Shown: piece by piece, positions 30,738-39,824 of the stretch
Position numbering within the stretch: position 1 is the stretch's first letter
Layout of the letters: the number at the start of each line of letters is the position of its first letter
The notes under the pieces: generated by a model
What the model saw: the letters and a program-made list of their open reading frames with translations, nothing else
What the model was told of the DNA's origin: nothing
Databases searched by the model: none
DNA from: Streptomyces sp. T39
GTDB lineage: Bacteria; Actinomycetota; Actinomycetes; Streptomycetales; Streptomycetaceae
Assembly: GCF_008042045.1 (NCBI RefSeq)
Contig: NZ_RDBP01000012.1
Span: forward strand, 1,996,553 to 2,038,294
Length of the DNA: 41,742 nucleotides
Direction: 5' to 3'
Program-made: the position numbers and the translations under genes

Positions 30738-30767
30738 CGGGCCCGTCCCCCTGTGGGGGCGGGCCCG
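30738..30767 (+). terminator. Terminator after rplQ
   Basis: A 13-bp stem with one wobble (30738-30750 with 30755-30767) and a 4-base loop is followed by TTCCGC. It lies only 27 bases before the truA start, so truA must use read-through or a promoter embedded in rplQ; no promoter fits in the remaining space. Confidence 0.75.
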
Positions 30768-30794
30768 TTCCGCATGAGTTGAGAGGATGGTCGC

Positions 30795-31655
30795 GTGAGC
30801 GACGAGGTGAGGCCCGGTTTCGTCCGGGTGCGGCTGGACCTTTCGTACGACGGCAAGGACTTCTCCGGCTGGGCCAAGCAGGCCCACGGGCAGCGGACCG
30901 TGCAGGGCGAGATCGAGGACGCCCTGCGGACGGTGACGCGGTCGGCCACCACGTACGAGCTGACGGTAGCGGGGCGCACGGACGCCGGGGTGCACGCGCG
31001 GGGGCAGGTGGCGCACGTCGACCTGCCCGGCGAGGTGTGGGCCGAGCACCGGGAGAAGCTGCTCAAGCGCCTGGCCGGCCGGCTCTCGCGCGATGTGCGC
31101 ATCTGGAGCGCCGAGGAGGCGCCCGCCGGGTTCAACGCCCGTTTCTCGGCGATCTGGCGGCGGTACGCGTACCGGGTGACCGACGCACCCGGCGGCGTCG
31201 ACCCGCTGCTGCGGGGTCATGTGCTGTGGCACGACTGGCCGTTGGACGTGGACGCCATGAACGCCGCCGCCGAACGGCTGGTGGGGGAGCACGACTTCGC
31301 CGCCTACTGCAAGAAGCGCGAGGGCGCCACCACCATTCGCACCCTCCAGCAACTGTCCTGGGCGCGGGACGCCTCGGGGATCCTCACCGCCACGGTGCAG
31401 GCCGACGCCTTCTGCCACAACATGGTGCGCTCCCTCGTCGGGGCGATGCTGTTCGTCGGCGACGGGCACCGCCCGGTCGACTGGCCGGCGAAGGTCCTGG
31501 CGGCCGGCGTCCGCGACTCGGCCGTGCACGTGGTGCGCCCGCACGGTCTGACCCTGGAGGAAGTCGCCTACCCCGCGGATGAGTTGCTGGCCGCACGCAG
31601 CAAGGAGGCGCGCAACAAACGCTCGCTGCCGGGGGCTTCGGCGGGCTGCTGCTGA
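30795..31655 (+). CDS. truA: tRNA pseudouridine synthase A
   Basis: TruA modifies uridines 38-40 of the tRNA anticodon arm. The 286-residue product has the catalytic aspartate Asp63 in [10 protein letters not shown] and the family segments [16 protein letters not shown] and [20 protein letters not shown] 30795 is preceded by GAGAGGA. Its place after rplQ is the standard order in many bacteria. Confidence 0.97.
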   Translation: MSDEVRPGFVRVRLDLSYDGKDFSGWAKQAHGQRTVQGEIEDALRTVTRSATTYELTVAGRTDAGVHARGQVAHVDLPGEVWAEHREKLLKRLAGRLSRDVRIWSAEEAPAGFNARFSAIWRRYAYRVTDAPGGVDPLLRGHVLWHDWPLDVDAMNAAAERLVGEHDFAAYCKKREGATTIRTLQQLSWARDASGILTATVQADAFCHNMVRSLVGAMLFVGDGHRPVDWPAKVLAAGVRDSAVHVVRPHGLTLEEVAYPADELLAARSKEARNKRSLPGASAGCC

Positions 31656-31664
31656 AGCCCGGGG

Positions 31665-31692
31665 CAACCATCCGCCCGCTGAACGGTCTTGC
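31665..31692 (+). promoter_or_regulatory. ECF-type promoter of the first surface-protein copy
   Basis: GCAACC (31665-31670), a 16-base spacer, then GTCTTG (31687-31692). The same GCAACC-N16-GTCT pattern precedes the next paralogue at nearly the same distance. The form resembles promoters read by envelope-stress ECF sigma factors such as SigE of Streptomyces; the sigma factor assignment is inferred. Confidence 0.55.
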
Positions 31693-31747
31693 CACAGGGG
31701 CGGGGATTTCCGTCCGGGTGCCGGGCAGTGCGGCGAGGGGTGGGGTC

Positions 31748-32386
31748 ATGGCGGGGGGTGCGGAACGACTGGTGCGCGGTGCGGCGGCCTTCGCGGCGGT
31801 CCCTGGCCCTCCTGTGCGCTCGGCCGGCGTCGTGCGGGCCGAGGAGCCCGTGTACGGGATACAGGTCGAGGCCGCTCTGCGGCTGCCGCCGGCGGGGTCA
31901 CGCGATCAGCAGCCCTCCTACCACGCCCACCTCGGCGAGCCGAAGGGTGATGCGCCCCGGGACTACGTGTTCACCTGGGACTTCTCCGAGCTGGCCGGCT
32001 TCGTCGACGTCGGGGTCGAGCCCCACTCCGGGGACAGGTGCACCGTCGACGGCACGCGCATGACGTGCCGTCACCGGTATGTGGACGACAACCCGCCGGT
32101 GCCGACTCCCCTGCTCCGGGCGGTCCCGGGCGCGCAGGAGGGGCGCAGCGGTCATCTGCGGGTGACCGCCGAGTCCGAGGGCGTCACCGTGCGGGGCGCC
32201 TCGACCCTGGTGCGCGTGGGCGGAGCGGAGCTCTTCGCCGTCCGGGTGCCCTTGAAGAGCCGGCCGTTCGTGGGCGAGGTCCAGCGCCCTCGGTACTCCT
32301 TCGTCAACAACGGCACGCTGCCGGCCGGGAGGGTGCTGCCGGTACTGACGGTCACGCGGGGCATGGACCTCCGGCGGGCCTCCTGA
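31748..32386 (+). pseudogene. Truncated paralogue of the adjacent LAxTG surface protein
   Basis: The 212-residue product aligns with the first 240 residues of the protein at 32558-34219: shared landmarks are TMTCRH, ASTLVRVGG, GEVQxPRYSFVN and GTLPA. It stops after RGMDLRRAS, where the paralogue continues LELPRTAGNCEY, so the second domain and the wall anchor are missing. The signal peptide is broken: removing one C at 31801-31803 and adding one near 31819 would give AVLALLCASAGVVRAEEP instead of the present Pro-rich stretch. It may be a decaying copy, or sequencing errors may add to the damage. If translated as is, export looks doubtful. Confidence 0.7.
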
Positions 32387-32481
32387 CGGGACCCGTGCCC
32401 CAGTGGCGGGAGAGCCGTGCGAAGCACGGCCGCGGACCGGAGGAACCCCGGGCGCTCGCCGTTCCCCGGCCCGCCCCGGGG

Positions 32482-32509
32482 GCAACCATCCCCGTCCCCG
32501 TTGGTCTAC
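32482..32509 (+). promoter_or_regulatory. ECF-type promoter of the intact surface-protein gene
   Basis: GCAACC (32482-32487), a 16-base spacer, then GTCTAC (32504-32509). It starts 76 bases before the ATG, against 83 bases in the upstream copy. Spacer sequences differ apart from an ATCC start, so the conserved ends suggest selection on promoter elements rather than simple recent duplication. Confidence 0.6.
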
Positions 32510-32557
32510 TCAGTGGACGCAGGACGGCTTCCGGGTGACGAACGGACGGGGTGCGGG

Positions 32558-34219
32558 ATGCGCGAGGACGGCGGGAGACGGACGCTGCGGCGTCTGACGG
32601 GGGGCCTGGCGGCCCTGGGGGCGATGGCGGCCGCCCTGGGCGGAGCCGCGGGCACGGCGCGTGCCGAGGAGCCCGGGTACCGGGTCACGCTGGAGGCGGA
32701 ACTCGGGCTGCCGCTGCCCGGTTCTACGCTCCAGCAGCCCTGGTTCCACGCTGCGCTGGAGCGGCCGGCCGGGGACACGGCCGCCCGGGAGTACGTGCTG
32801 ACCTACGACTTCGCGGAGATCGCGTCCTTCGTCGACGTGTCGGTCCGGGCCGTCGACGCCCGCTTCTGCTCGATCGCCGGCACCACGATGACGTGCCGGC
32901 ACACCGTCGAGGGCGAGATCGCGTCCGTCGGAGTCCCCGAACTGCTCGCCGCCCAGGGGAGCAGGAACGGGCAGAGCGGGCGGCTGAAGGTCAGCGCCGC
33001 CTCCGAGGGCATCACCGTCGAGGGCTCCTCGACGCTCGTGCGGGTGGGCGGGCCGGATCTCGCCGCCGTACGCGTGCCGTTGAAGGACAATCCGTCCGTG
33101 GGCGAGGTGCAGAACCCCCGGTACTCCTTCGTCAACAAGGGCACGCTGCCGGCCGCGGGAGTGCTGCTCGCGCTGACGGGCACCCGGGGCCTGGAGCTGC
33201 CGCGCACCGCGGGGAACTGCGAGTACGCCGATCTGCCGGGGCCGGAGCAGACCGTCTTCGCGCTGTGCTCCTTCCCGGGCGCGTACGAACCGGGGGCCAC
33301 CTACCGTGCCGACCGCGGCATCGCGGTGAGGACGGGCACGCGGGCCTATGTGGACCGGCTGAGCTACCGGTTCGTGGAGGACACCCCCGCCGAGCGGGCG
33401 AAGCTGCGCGGGACGCTGAGCTTCACCCAGGGGACGGGCCCGGCGGTCGTGATGGAGAAGACCGGCGCCTCCGCCCGCTCGACGGACCTCTACATCTGGG
33501 ACAACACCGGCTGGTGGGAGCCGACGGCCCGCAACACGGCCGACTTCCAGGCGGTCGGCGACACCGCCGCGGGGGCGAAGGGCGAACACGTCACCGTCGA
33601 CCTGGGCTTCCGCAACAACGGCCCGGCCTGGGTCACCGGCACCAGCGGCGGCGACCCGCGTTCCGTCGGTGCCGTCGAGTTCCTGGTGCCCCCGGGCACC
33701 CGGGTGACGACCGTCGCCGAGGGGTGCGACGGCTACTCGGCGGACCGCAGGAAGTACTACGGCAGCAAGCCCGGTGCGCCGCTGTACGTCTGCGGCCAGG
33801 GCACGTTCGTCCTGGAGGACGCGCGCGCGGACCTGCCCTTCGTCCTGCTGATCGAGAAGGACGTGGAGAACGCCGAGGGCCGGATCAAGGTCACGTCGAC
33901 GTACTACGGCGGCCACGGCGAGCACGACAAGAAGCCGTCGAACGACTCGGCGGCCGTCGTGGTGAACCCGGTCGACGAGCCGGGTGACGGCTCCGGCGGC
34001 TCCACCGCAGGCGGGACGTCCTCGGGCGGTTCCGGCGGCTCCGACGGCGGCGCGGCGGCGTCCGGCGGCGCCTCGTCCGGCGGCTCCACCGGTGCCGCCG
34101 GCGGCGATCTGGCGTCCACCGGATCGCCGGTGCTGCCCGTCGCGCTCGGCGCGGCCGCGGCCGTCCTGGCGGGCGGGGTGCTCGTCACGGTGGTGCGCCG
34201 GCGGCGCGGCACGGTCTGA
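32558..34219 (+). CDS. Sortase-anchored (LAxTG) surface protein of unknown function
   Basis: The 553-residue product starts at ATG 32558 and has a signal peptide (Arg-rich start, Ala-rich core, cut near ARA-EEPGY). Two extracellular domains follow: residues about 30-240, shared with both damaged neighbours, and about 240-480. A Gly-Ser linker of about 40 residues leads to LASTG (518-522), a hydrophobic helix and RRRR. LAxTG is the motif of class E sortases in actinobacteria, so covalent attachment to the cell wall is expected. No enzymatic motif was recognised. An upstream in-frame ATG (32417) would overlap the promoter and is rejected. The ECF-type promoter suggests cell-envelope-stress control. 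Confidence 0.8.
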   Translation: MREDGGRRTLRRLTGGLAALGAMAAALGGAAGTARAEEPGYRVTLEAELGLPLPGSTLQQPWFHAALERPAGDTAAREYVLTYDFAEIASFVDVSVRAVDARFCSIAGTTMTCRHTVEGEIASVGVPELLAAQGSRNGQSGRLKVSAASEGITVEGSSTLVRVGGPDLAAVRVPLKDNPSVGEVQNPRYSFVNKGTLPAAGVLLALTGTRGLELPRTAGNCEYADLPGPEQTVFALCSFPGAYEPGATYRADRGIAVRTGTRAYVDRLSYRFVEDTPAERAKLRGTLSFTQGTGPAVVMEKTGASARSTDLYIWDNTGWWEPTARNTADFQAVGDTAAGAKGEHVTVDLGFRNNGPAWVTGTSGGDPRSVGAVEFLVPPGTRVTTVAEGCDGYSADRRKYYGSKPGAPLYVCGQGTFVLEDARADLPFVLLIEKDVENAEGRIKVTSTYYGGHGEHDKKPSNDSAAVVVNPVDEPGDGSGGSTAGGTSSGGSGGSDGGAAASGGASSGGSTGAAGGDLASTGSPVLPVALGAAAAVLAGGVLVTVVRRRRGTV

Positions 34220-34324
34220 CACGGCACGGACGGCACGCCCGCAAGGGCACGGTTCCCGGGCGGGTGTGCGGCGCACCGTGCGCACGACGGGAGGGGACCG
34301 GCACGGCGAGGACGACCGGAGGCC

Positions 34325-34650
34325 GGCACCGTGCTCCAGCGGGCCGCGCTGGGGTGGCGGCGGCAGCACTCGCCGCCCCGGCGCAGGCCACGGGCACGGA
34401 TGCGGCCGCCGCCGGAGCGGCGGCCGGCAGCCCGGACCTGGCCGTGGTGGACCCGCGGCTGTACGACGAGCGGTCCACCGTCGGTGAGACCCGGCGGCCG
34501 CGCTACGCCTGCACGGACACGGACACGGACCCGGACACGGGCACCGGTGCCGCGGACGGCGTGCTGACGAGCGTGACCGTCACCAGAGGGCTGGAGCCGC
34601 CGCGCACCGCGGGCACCTGCGAGTACGCCGGCACGCAGGTCACCGCGTGG
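34325..34650 (+). pseudogene. Remnant of a third surface-protein copy
   Basis: A short stretch (34429-34632) encodes SPDLAVVDPRLYDERSTVGE, PRYAC and TRGLEPPRTAGTCEYAG, which match [25 protein letters not shown] and TRGLELPRTAGNCEYA of the intact gene. An Ala-rich stretch before it may be the remains of a signal peptide. There is no clear start, and the matching part is interrupted by GACACG hexamer repeats (about 34515-34548) encoding TDTDTDPDTGTG. No promoter like those of the other copies was found. Confidence 0.6.
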
Positions 34651-34702
34651 CGGTCACTGCCGTGCGGCGGTCACCGCGCGGTGGTCACCGCCCGCCCCCG
34701 CG

Positions 34703-35656
34703 TCACTGCGCGGGCCGGGTGGCCGCCGCCTTCGCCTGGGCGTCGCCGCGGCGCACGATCTGGCGGAACGCGAACTCGCCCACGTCGTCGCCGGTCTGGT
34801 ACGCCTTGGTGTCCTTGGTGGTCACCGACTTGGCCGTGGTGTAGCCGGTGATGGTGAAGTAGGCGTAGCGGCCGTAGGAGTTGTAGGTGTTCCGGCAGAC
34901 GGGCCCGCCCTTGCAGAAGGTGGGGACGCCGGCGCCCGGCATCGGGAGGACGCCGCCCTTCGCCTCCCGTACGGCCTTCTTGGCGGTGGCCTCGTTCTCG
35001 AAGGTCGCCACGCCGACGGTGACCGCGATGCCGTCCTTGACGTAGGTGGCGCGGAACACCTGCTCGCACTTGTTGCGTTCCAGCACGCCGCCGAGCGTCG
35101 GGCTGGTGGCGGCTGCGCAGTTGCCGGTCCGTGCGGTCAGGCCCTTGGTGTAGACGCGCGCCCCGTTGCCCATGGTGAGCTTCTTCCCCGGGAAGAGGGT
35201 GTCGGCGCTCAGCGGGGCCGTGTCCTTCTTCCGGTCGGAGATGAAGTCCTTGGGGTTCGGCGGGGGCAGCGGGGCCACCGAGGAGAAGGACGGCTGCGGC
35301 TGGGTCGTGTCCTGCGGCAGCGTGGGCGCGGTGGGCAGGGCCCCGCCGTTGCGGTCGGAGGCCGTCGGGCCGTCGTCCTTGTTGGACGTGACGATCGCCG
35401 TCGCCACGGCGCCCGCGATCAGCGCGGTCGCCAGCGCGCCGCCGCCGATCATCAGCCAGCGCCTGCGACGGGTACGGGCGGCGGAGGCGTCCGCGAGCGC
35501 GGCCCAGTCCGGGGTGCCCGGGTCCGAGCCGTACCGGTCACCGCCGTAGGAGCCCTGGCCGAAGCCCCCCTGTCCGCCCCCGTACTGGCCCTGGTGGTAC
35601 GGGTCCTGGTCCTGTCCGCCGGACCCCCACTGAGGTCCCCCCTGCCCAAAGCTCAT
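34703..35656 (-). CDS. Membrane-anchored protein of unknown function
   Basis: The start at ATG 35656 gives 317 residues. The N-terminal 55 residues are rich in Gly, Gln and Tyr (for example QGQYGGGQGGFGQGSYGG) and should be cytoplasmic. They are followed by RTRRRR and one transmembrane helix (WLMIGGGALATALIAGAVA), a Pro-Thr linker and a folded outer domain of about 170 residues with four cysteines (NCAAATSP, NKCEQVF, FCKGG, VCRN). I do not recognise the outer domain. An ATG 9 bases earlier (35665) is an alternative start. The gene is divergent from the ABC-F gene across 55 bases. Confidence 0.75.
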   Translation of the reverse strand: MSFGQGGPQWGSGGQDQDPYHQGQYGGGQGGFGQGSYGGDRYGSDPGTPDWAALADASAARTRRRRWLMIGGGALATALIAGAVATAIVTSNKDDGPTASDRNGGALPTAPTLPQDTTQPQPSFSSVAPLPPPNPKDFISDRKKDTAPLSADTLFPGKKLTMGNGARVYTKGLTARTGNCAAATSPTLGGVLERNKCEQVFRATYVKDGIAVTVGVATFENEATAKKAVREAKGGVLPMPGAGVPTFCKGGPVCRNTYNSYGRYAYFTITGYTTAKSVTTKDTKAYQTGDDVGEFAFRQIVRRGDAQAKAAATRPAQ

Positions 35657-35675
35657 GCCGCGCATCCTAAACCGG

Positions 35676-35705
35676 TTGGGTGAGACCGGGCCCGGCGGTG
35701 ACAAT
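35676..35705 (+). promoter_or_regulatory. Candidate promoter of the ABC-F gene
   Basis: TTGGGT (35676-35681) and GACAAT (35700-35705) are 18 bases apart. The ATG at 35712 lies 6 bases after the -10 and has no ribosome binding site, which fits a leaderless transcript. Confidence 0.45.
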
Positions 35706-35711
35706 CGCCCC

Positions 35712-37331
35712 ATGGGACATGTGGAAGCGGCACACCTCGAGTACTACCTACCGGACGGGCGGGTGCTCCTCGGTGACGCGTCGTTCCGCGTGGGAGAGGG
35801 CGCGGTCGCCGCGCTGGTGGGGGCGAACGGAGCGGGCAAGACGACGCTGCTGAGGATCATCGCCGGCGAGATCCAGCCGCACGGCGGCTCGGTGACGGTC
35901 AGCGGCGGCCTCGGGGTGATGCCCCAGTTCGTCGGCTCGGTGCGTGACGAGCGCACCGTGCGGGACCTGCTGGTGTCGGTCTCCCAGCCGCGCATCCGCG
36001 AGGCGGCCGCCGCGGTGGACAAGGCCGAGCACGCGATCATGACCGTCGACGACGAGGCCGCGCAGATGCGGTACGCGCAGGCGCTGAGCGACTGGGCGGA
36101 GGCGCGCGGCTACGAGGCGGAGACCGTCTGGGACATGTGCACCACGGCCGCGCTGGGCGTCCCGTACGAGAAGGCGCAGTGGCGGCAGGTGCGCACGCTC
36201 TCCGGCGGCGAGCAGAAGCGGCTGGTGCTGGAGGCGCTGCTGCGCGGTCCCGACGAGGTGCTGCTGCTCGACGAGCCGGACAACTACCTGGACGTGCCGG
36301 GCAAGCGGTGGCTGGAGGAGCGGCTCGCGGAGACCCGCAAGACGGTCCTGTTCGTCTCCCACGACCGGGAGCTGCTCTCCCGGGCGGCCGAGCGGATCGT
36401 TGCGGTCGAGCCGGGGCCCGCCGGATCCGACGTGTGGATCCACGGCGGCGGCTTCGCCACCTTCCCCGAGGCGCGCAAGGAGCGGTTCGCGCGCTTCGAG
36501 GAGCTGAAGCGGCGCTGGGACGAGGAGCACGCCCGGCTCAAGGCGCTGGTGCACCGGCTGCGCCAGCAGGCGGCCATCAGCCCCGACATGGCCTCGCGCT
36601 ACCGGGCGATGCAGACCCGCTTCCGGAAGTTCGAGGAGGCCGGCCCGCCGCCGGAGCCGCCCCGAGAGCAGGAGATCCGGATGCGGCTGCGCGGCGGCCG
36701 GACCGGGGTGCGCGCGCTGACCTGCACGGACCTGGAGCTCACCGGGCTGATGAAGCCGTTCTCGCTGGAGGTCTTCTACGGCGAGCGGGTGGCCGTCCTC
36801 GGGTCCAACGGTTCGGGCAAGTCCCACTTCCTGCGGCTGCTGGCCGGGGACGGGGTGGCGCACACCGGTGCGTGGAAGCTGGGCGCCCGGGTGGTGCCGG
36901 GCCATTTCGCGCAGACCCACGCGCACCCCGAGCTGATGGGCCGCACCCTGGTCGACATCCTGTGGACCGAGCACGCGAAGGACCGGGGCGGTGCGATGTC
37001 GGTGCTGCGCCGGTACGAGCTGGAGCGCCAGGGCGACCAGCCCTTCGAGAAGCTCTCCGGCGGGCAGCAGGCGCGCTTCCAGATCCTGCTGCTGGAGCTC
37101 GCGGGCACGACGGCGCTGCTGCTCGACGAGCCGACGGACAACCTGGACCTGGAGTCGGCCGAGGCGCTCCAGGCGGGCCTGGAGGCGTACGAGGGCACGG
37201 TGCTCGCGGTCACCCACGACCGGTGGTTCGCCAAGTCTTTCGACCGGTTCCTGGTCTTCGGCTCGGACGGGAAGGTGCGCGAGACCCCGGAGCCCGTCTG
37301 GGACGAGCGCCGCGTCGAGCGGGCGCGCTGA
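35712..37331 (+). CDS. ABC-F family ATPase
   Basis: The 539-residue protein has two ATP-binding cassettes and no membrane segments. Cassette 1: Walker A GANGAGKT (37-44), signature LSGGEQKR, Walker B VLLLDEPDNYLD, and SHDRE. Cassette 2: Walker A GSNGSGKS, signature LSGGQQARFQ, Walker B ALLLDEPTDNLD, and THDRW. A charged linker of about 80 residues lies between them, the part that in ABC-F proteins reaches the tRNA site of the ribosome. Such proteins act in translation regulation or protect ribosomes from antibiotics; which applies here cannot be told. The upstream extension to 35655 overlaps the promoter and is rejected. Confidence 0.88.
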   Translation: MGHVEAAHLEYYLPDGRVLLGDASFRVGEGAVAALVGANGAGKTTLLRIIAGEIQPHGGSVTVSGGLGVMPQFVGSVRDERTVRDLLVSVSQPRIREAAAAVDKAEHAIMTVDDEAAQMRYAQALSDWAEARGYEAETVWDMCTTAALGVPYEKAQWRQVRTLSGGEQKRLVLEALLRGPDEVLLLDEPDNYLDVPGKRWLEERLAETRKTVLFVSHDRELLSRAAERIVAVEPGPAGSDVWIHGGGFATFPEARKERFARFEELKRRWDEEHARLKALVHRLRQQAAISPDMASRYRAMQTRFRKFEEAGPPPEPPREQEIRMRLRGGRTGVRALTCTDLELTGLMKPFSLEVFYGERVAVLGSNGSGKSHFLRLLAGDGVAHTGAWKLGARVVPGHFAQTHAHPELMGRTLVDILWTEHAKDRGGAMSVLRRYELERQGDQPFEKLSGGQQARFQILLLELAGTTALLLDEPTDNLDLESAEALQAGLEAYEGTVLAVTHDRWFAKSFDRFLVFGSDGKVRETPEPVWDERRVERAR

Positions 37332-37440
37332 CCCGCGGGCCCCGGGACGAGGGTGAACGGAACCGTCCCGGGGTAGGGACGCGTCGTTGCCGTGCCGCGC
37401 GGGCGTCGCACGGCGGAGGCGGGACGCCGGGGGGGCAGGC

Positions 37441-39075
37441 ATGCAGGGCGAGGACGTCACGGGTGCGGTGCGCCCGGGGGAGCGGTTCGGGCGGTTCACC
37501 GTCCTGGCGGAGCTGGCAGCCGGAGGCATGGGCCGCGTCTATCTGGCCCGGACCGACGGCGGCCGCACGGTCGCCCTCAAGACGCTGCTCACCGACAGCG
37601 AGGACGACCGGCGGCGGTTCGCGCGCGAGGTCGCGCTGGCGCAGCGGGTGCGGGGCGTCTACACCGCGAGCATCGTCGCGGCGGACCCCGCCGCGGCGGT
37701 GCCCTGGATGGCGCAGGAGTACGTGCCCGCGCCGTCGCTGAAGGAGCTGCTGGACGGCTGCGGCACGCTGGGGCCGGACGCGCTGCACTGGATCGCCGCC
37801 GGGATCGCCGAGGCCCTCGCCTCGCTGCACGAGGCCGGTCTGGTCCACCGGGACGTGAAACCGGCCAATGTGCTGCTGCCGATCGAGGGGCCCCGGCTGA
37901 TCGACTTCGGGATCTCGCAGGCGCACGACGTGACCCGGACGCAGACGGCGCTCGGCACGGTCGCCTTCGCCGCGCCGGAGCAGGCCCGGGGCGAGCCGAC
38001 GACGGGCGCGTCCGACGTGTTCTCCCTCGGCGCGACCCTCTTCTGTCTCGCCACCGGCCGGCCGCCGTATGCGCGGATCGAGACCGCCTCGGCGATGGAG
38101 CTGCTGGTGCGCGCCGCCCGGGGCGAGACCGACGTGACCGGGCTGCCCGAGGAGGTGGCCGGCCTGGTGCTGCCGTGCCTGGCGCCGGACCCCGCCGACC
38201 GCCCGACGCCCGCCGCGGTCGTCGCCCTGTGCGCGCGGCGGCTGAGCGGCAGGCCGTCCTCCGCACGCGGTGGCGAGGACTGGATCGGGCCGCGGTGGGC
38301 CGAGGCCGTGGAGCGTCACCGCGCCCGCAGGATCGAGGCACTGGAGGCCGCGGGCCGCCGCTTCGGCCCGGACGCGACGACCTCACGGGTGCCGGCGCCG
38401 CCCGCGACGTCCCGGCTGGACGGACCGGCGGACGGCGCGCCGGGCGCCGGCGGTGCCGGAGCGGGCGGGCGCGGCGGGCCGCGGTCCGCCCGGAACGGGC
38501 GGCTGCCCCGGGCCGTGGGCGCGCTCGCGGTGACGGTGCTGGCGGCATCGGTGCTGGTCTGGCGGCCCTGGGAGGGGGAGACGCGTCAGGAGGCGGGCGT
38601 GCCGGACACACCGGTGCGGTTCCTGGAGGTGGCCGAGGAGCACCTGGGGGTGTGCCCGGGGACGGTCGAGGGGACGGACGGCGTGCTCGGGGCCGCGACC
38701 GAGCCGCCCCTCCCCGAGGGGCGGGGCTTCGTCGCGGACGACCGCAGCGTGTGTGTGGAGGTGTCCGACGCCGAGGGCCTGACCGTCGACCGTTTCCGTG
38801 AGGTCGTCGCCCGGGAGTCGCAGGGCACGGGACTGTCGGGGTGGGAGGTGGCGGTGACCTTCGAGGACGCGGACCGGGCGGCGTGGACGGCACTGACGTC
38901 GAAGGTCAGCGGCCGGCCGAGCCCCACCGACCAGCTGGCGGTCGTGCAGGGTGAGGGACGGCTGCTGTCCAACGTAATGATCAAGGAGCCGCTGACCGGG
39001 GGCAGCGCCGTGATCGCCACCCGGCTGGGCAGGAACCAGGCACGATTCCTGGCCGAGGCGCTCGGCGCTCCGTGA
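37441..39075 (+). CDS. Membrane Ser/Thr protein kinase (PknB-like)
   Basis: The 544-residue product has an N-terminal Hanks-type kinase domain: Gly loop LAAGGMGRVYLA (25-36), Lys47 in VALKTLL, HRDVKPAN (136-143), DFG (155-157) and APEQ (178-181). A Pro-Gly-Arg-rich linker (about 310-355) leads to one transmembrane helix (357-374). The extracellular part of about 170 residues has no PASTA repeat. It contains two cysteines (LGVCPG, SVCVEV) and is not recognised; it may be a sensor. ATG 37441 follows a G-rich stretch rather than a clean ribosome binding site. Substrates are unknown. Confidence 0.9.
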   Translation: MQGEDVTGAVRPGERFGRFTVLAELAAGGMGRVYLARTDGGRTVALKTLLTDSEDDRRRFAREVALAQRVRGVYTASIVAADPAAAVPWMAQEYVPAPSLKELLDGCGTLGPDALHWIAAGIAEALASLHEAGLVHRDVKPANVLLPIEGPRLIDFGISQAHDVTRTQTALGTVAFAAPEQARGEPTTGASDVFSLGATLFCLATGRPPYARIETASAMELLVRAARGETDVTGLPEEVAGLVLPCLAPDPADRPTPAAVVALCARRLSGRPSSARGGEDWIGPRWAEAVERHRARRIEALEAAGRRFGPDATTSRVPAPPATSRLDGPADGAPGAGGAGAGGRGGPRSARNGRLPRAVGALAVTVLAASVLVWRPWEGETRQEAGVPDTPVRFLEVAEEHLGVCPGTVEGTDGVLGAATEPPLPEGRGFVADDRSVCVEVSDAEGLTVDRFREVVARESQGTGLSGWEVAVTFEDADRAAWTALTSKVSGRPSPTDQLAVVQGEGRLLSNVMIKEPLTGGSAVIATRLGRNQARFLAEALGAP

Positions 39076-39095
39076 CCCCGGCCCGGCACGGGATT

Positions 39096-39124
39096 TTGAC
39101 CCGTACGGGGGGCGACGGTATTCT
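39096..39124 (+). promoter_or_regulatory. Promoter of rplM-rpsI
   Basis: TTGACC (39096-39101) and TATTCT (39119-39124) with a 17-base spacer make a strong housekeeping promoter, only 20 bases after the kinase stop. The predicted start near 39131 leaves about 210 nt of leader before rplM, in which I see no ORF and no match to the str/S10 leader element. Confidence 0.7.
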
Positions 39125-39339
39125 TCTGGTTCGTTATGCGTATTGGCTTGCTCTATCTCACGTGAGGGGCCCTTACGCCGGTTCACCGGGCCGATGACCA
39201 GCGGCTGGCACCCGGGTTGCGTCCCCGCGGCGCCGCCAAGGCTGTCGTGATCGTCCGGGTGGCCTTGTCAGGACCCCGTCCTTCGTGCCTTCACCGGCCG
39301 CGGAGGATCCCCATCACTGAAGAAGCGAAGGCTACGACC

Positions 39340-39783
39340 GTGCGTACGTACAGCCCCAAGCCCGGCGATGTGACGCGCCAGTGGCACATCATCGACGCGC
39401 AGGACATCGTCCTGGGCCGTCTGGCGACGACCGCCGCAACCCTTCTCCGGGGCAAGCACAAGCCGATCTACGCGCCGCACGTCGACGCTGGTGACTTCGT
39501 CATCATCGTCAACGCCGACAAGGTGCACCTGTCCGGCAACAAGCGGACCCAGAAGATGGCGTACCGCCACTCCGGTTACCCGGGTGGTCTGCGCTCCGTC
39601 CGCTACGACGAGCTGCTGGAGAAGAACCCCGAGAAGGCCGTCGAGAAGGCCATCAAGGGCATGCTCCCCAAGAACACCCTGGGCCGTCAGATGCTCTCGA
39701 AGCTGAAGGTCTACGCGGGCGAGAACCACCCGCACGCTGCGCAGCAGCCTGTTCCGTTCGAGATCACCCAGGTCGCGCAGTAA
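39340..39783 (+). CDS. rplM: 50S ribosomal protein L13
   Basis: L13 is an early 50S assembly protein. GTG 39340 is chosen because GAAGG lies upstream and the 147-residue product then starts [20 protein letters not shown], the conserved actinobacterial N-terminus. The longer open frame from 39217 covers leader sequence. The core [20 protein letters not shown] and the end FEITQVAQ are intact. rpsI follows after 41 bases. Confidence 0.97.
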   Translation: MRTYSPKPGDVTRQWHIIDAQDIVLGRLATTAATLLRGKHKPIYAPHVDAGDFVIIVNADKVHLSGNKRTQKMAYRHSGYPGGLRSVRYDELLEKNPEKAVEKAIKGMLPKNTLGRQMLSKLKVYAGENHPHAAQQPVPFEITQVAQ

Positions 39784-39824
39784 GTCCGGCCACCCCCTAA
39801 GACGAAAAGAATCTGAGGAGAATC

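Noticed and set aside
32417..32557. Longer N-terminus for the LAxTG surface protein from ATG 32417
   Set aside because: It would overlap the ECF-type promoter and place 47 residues before a normal signal peptide.
35748..37529. A 593-codon minus-strand frame across the ABC-F gene
   Set aside because: It is a codon-bias shadow; the plus strand has all ABC motifs in order.
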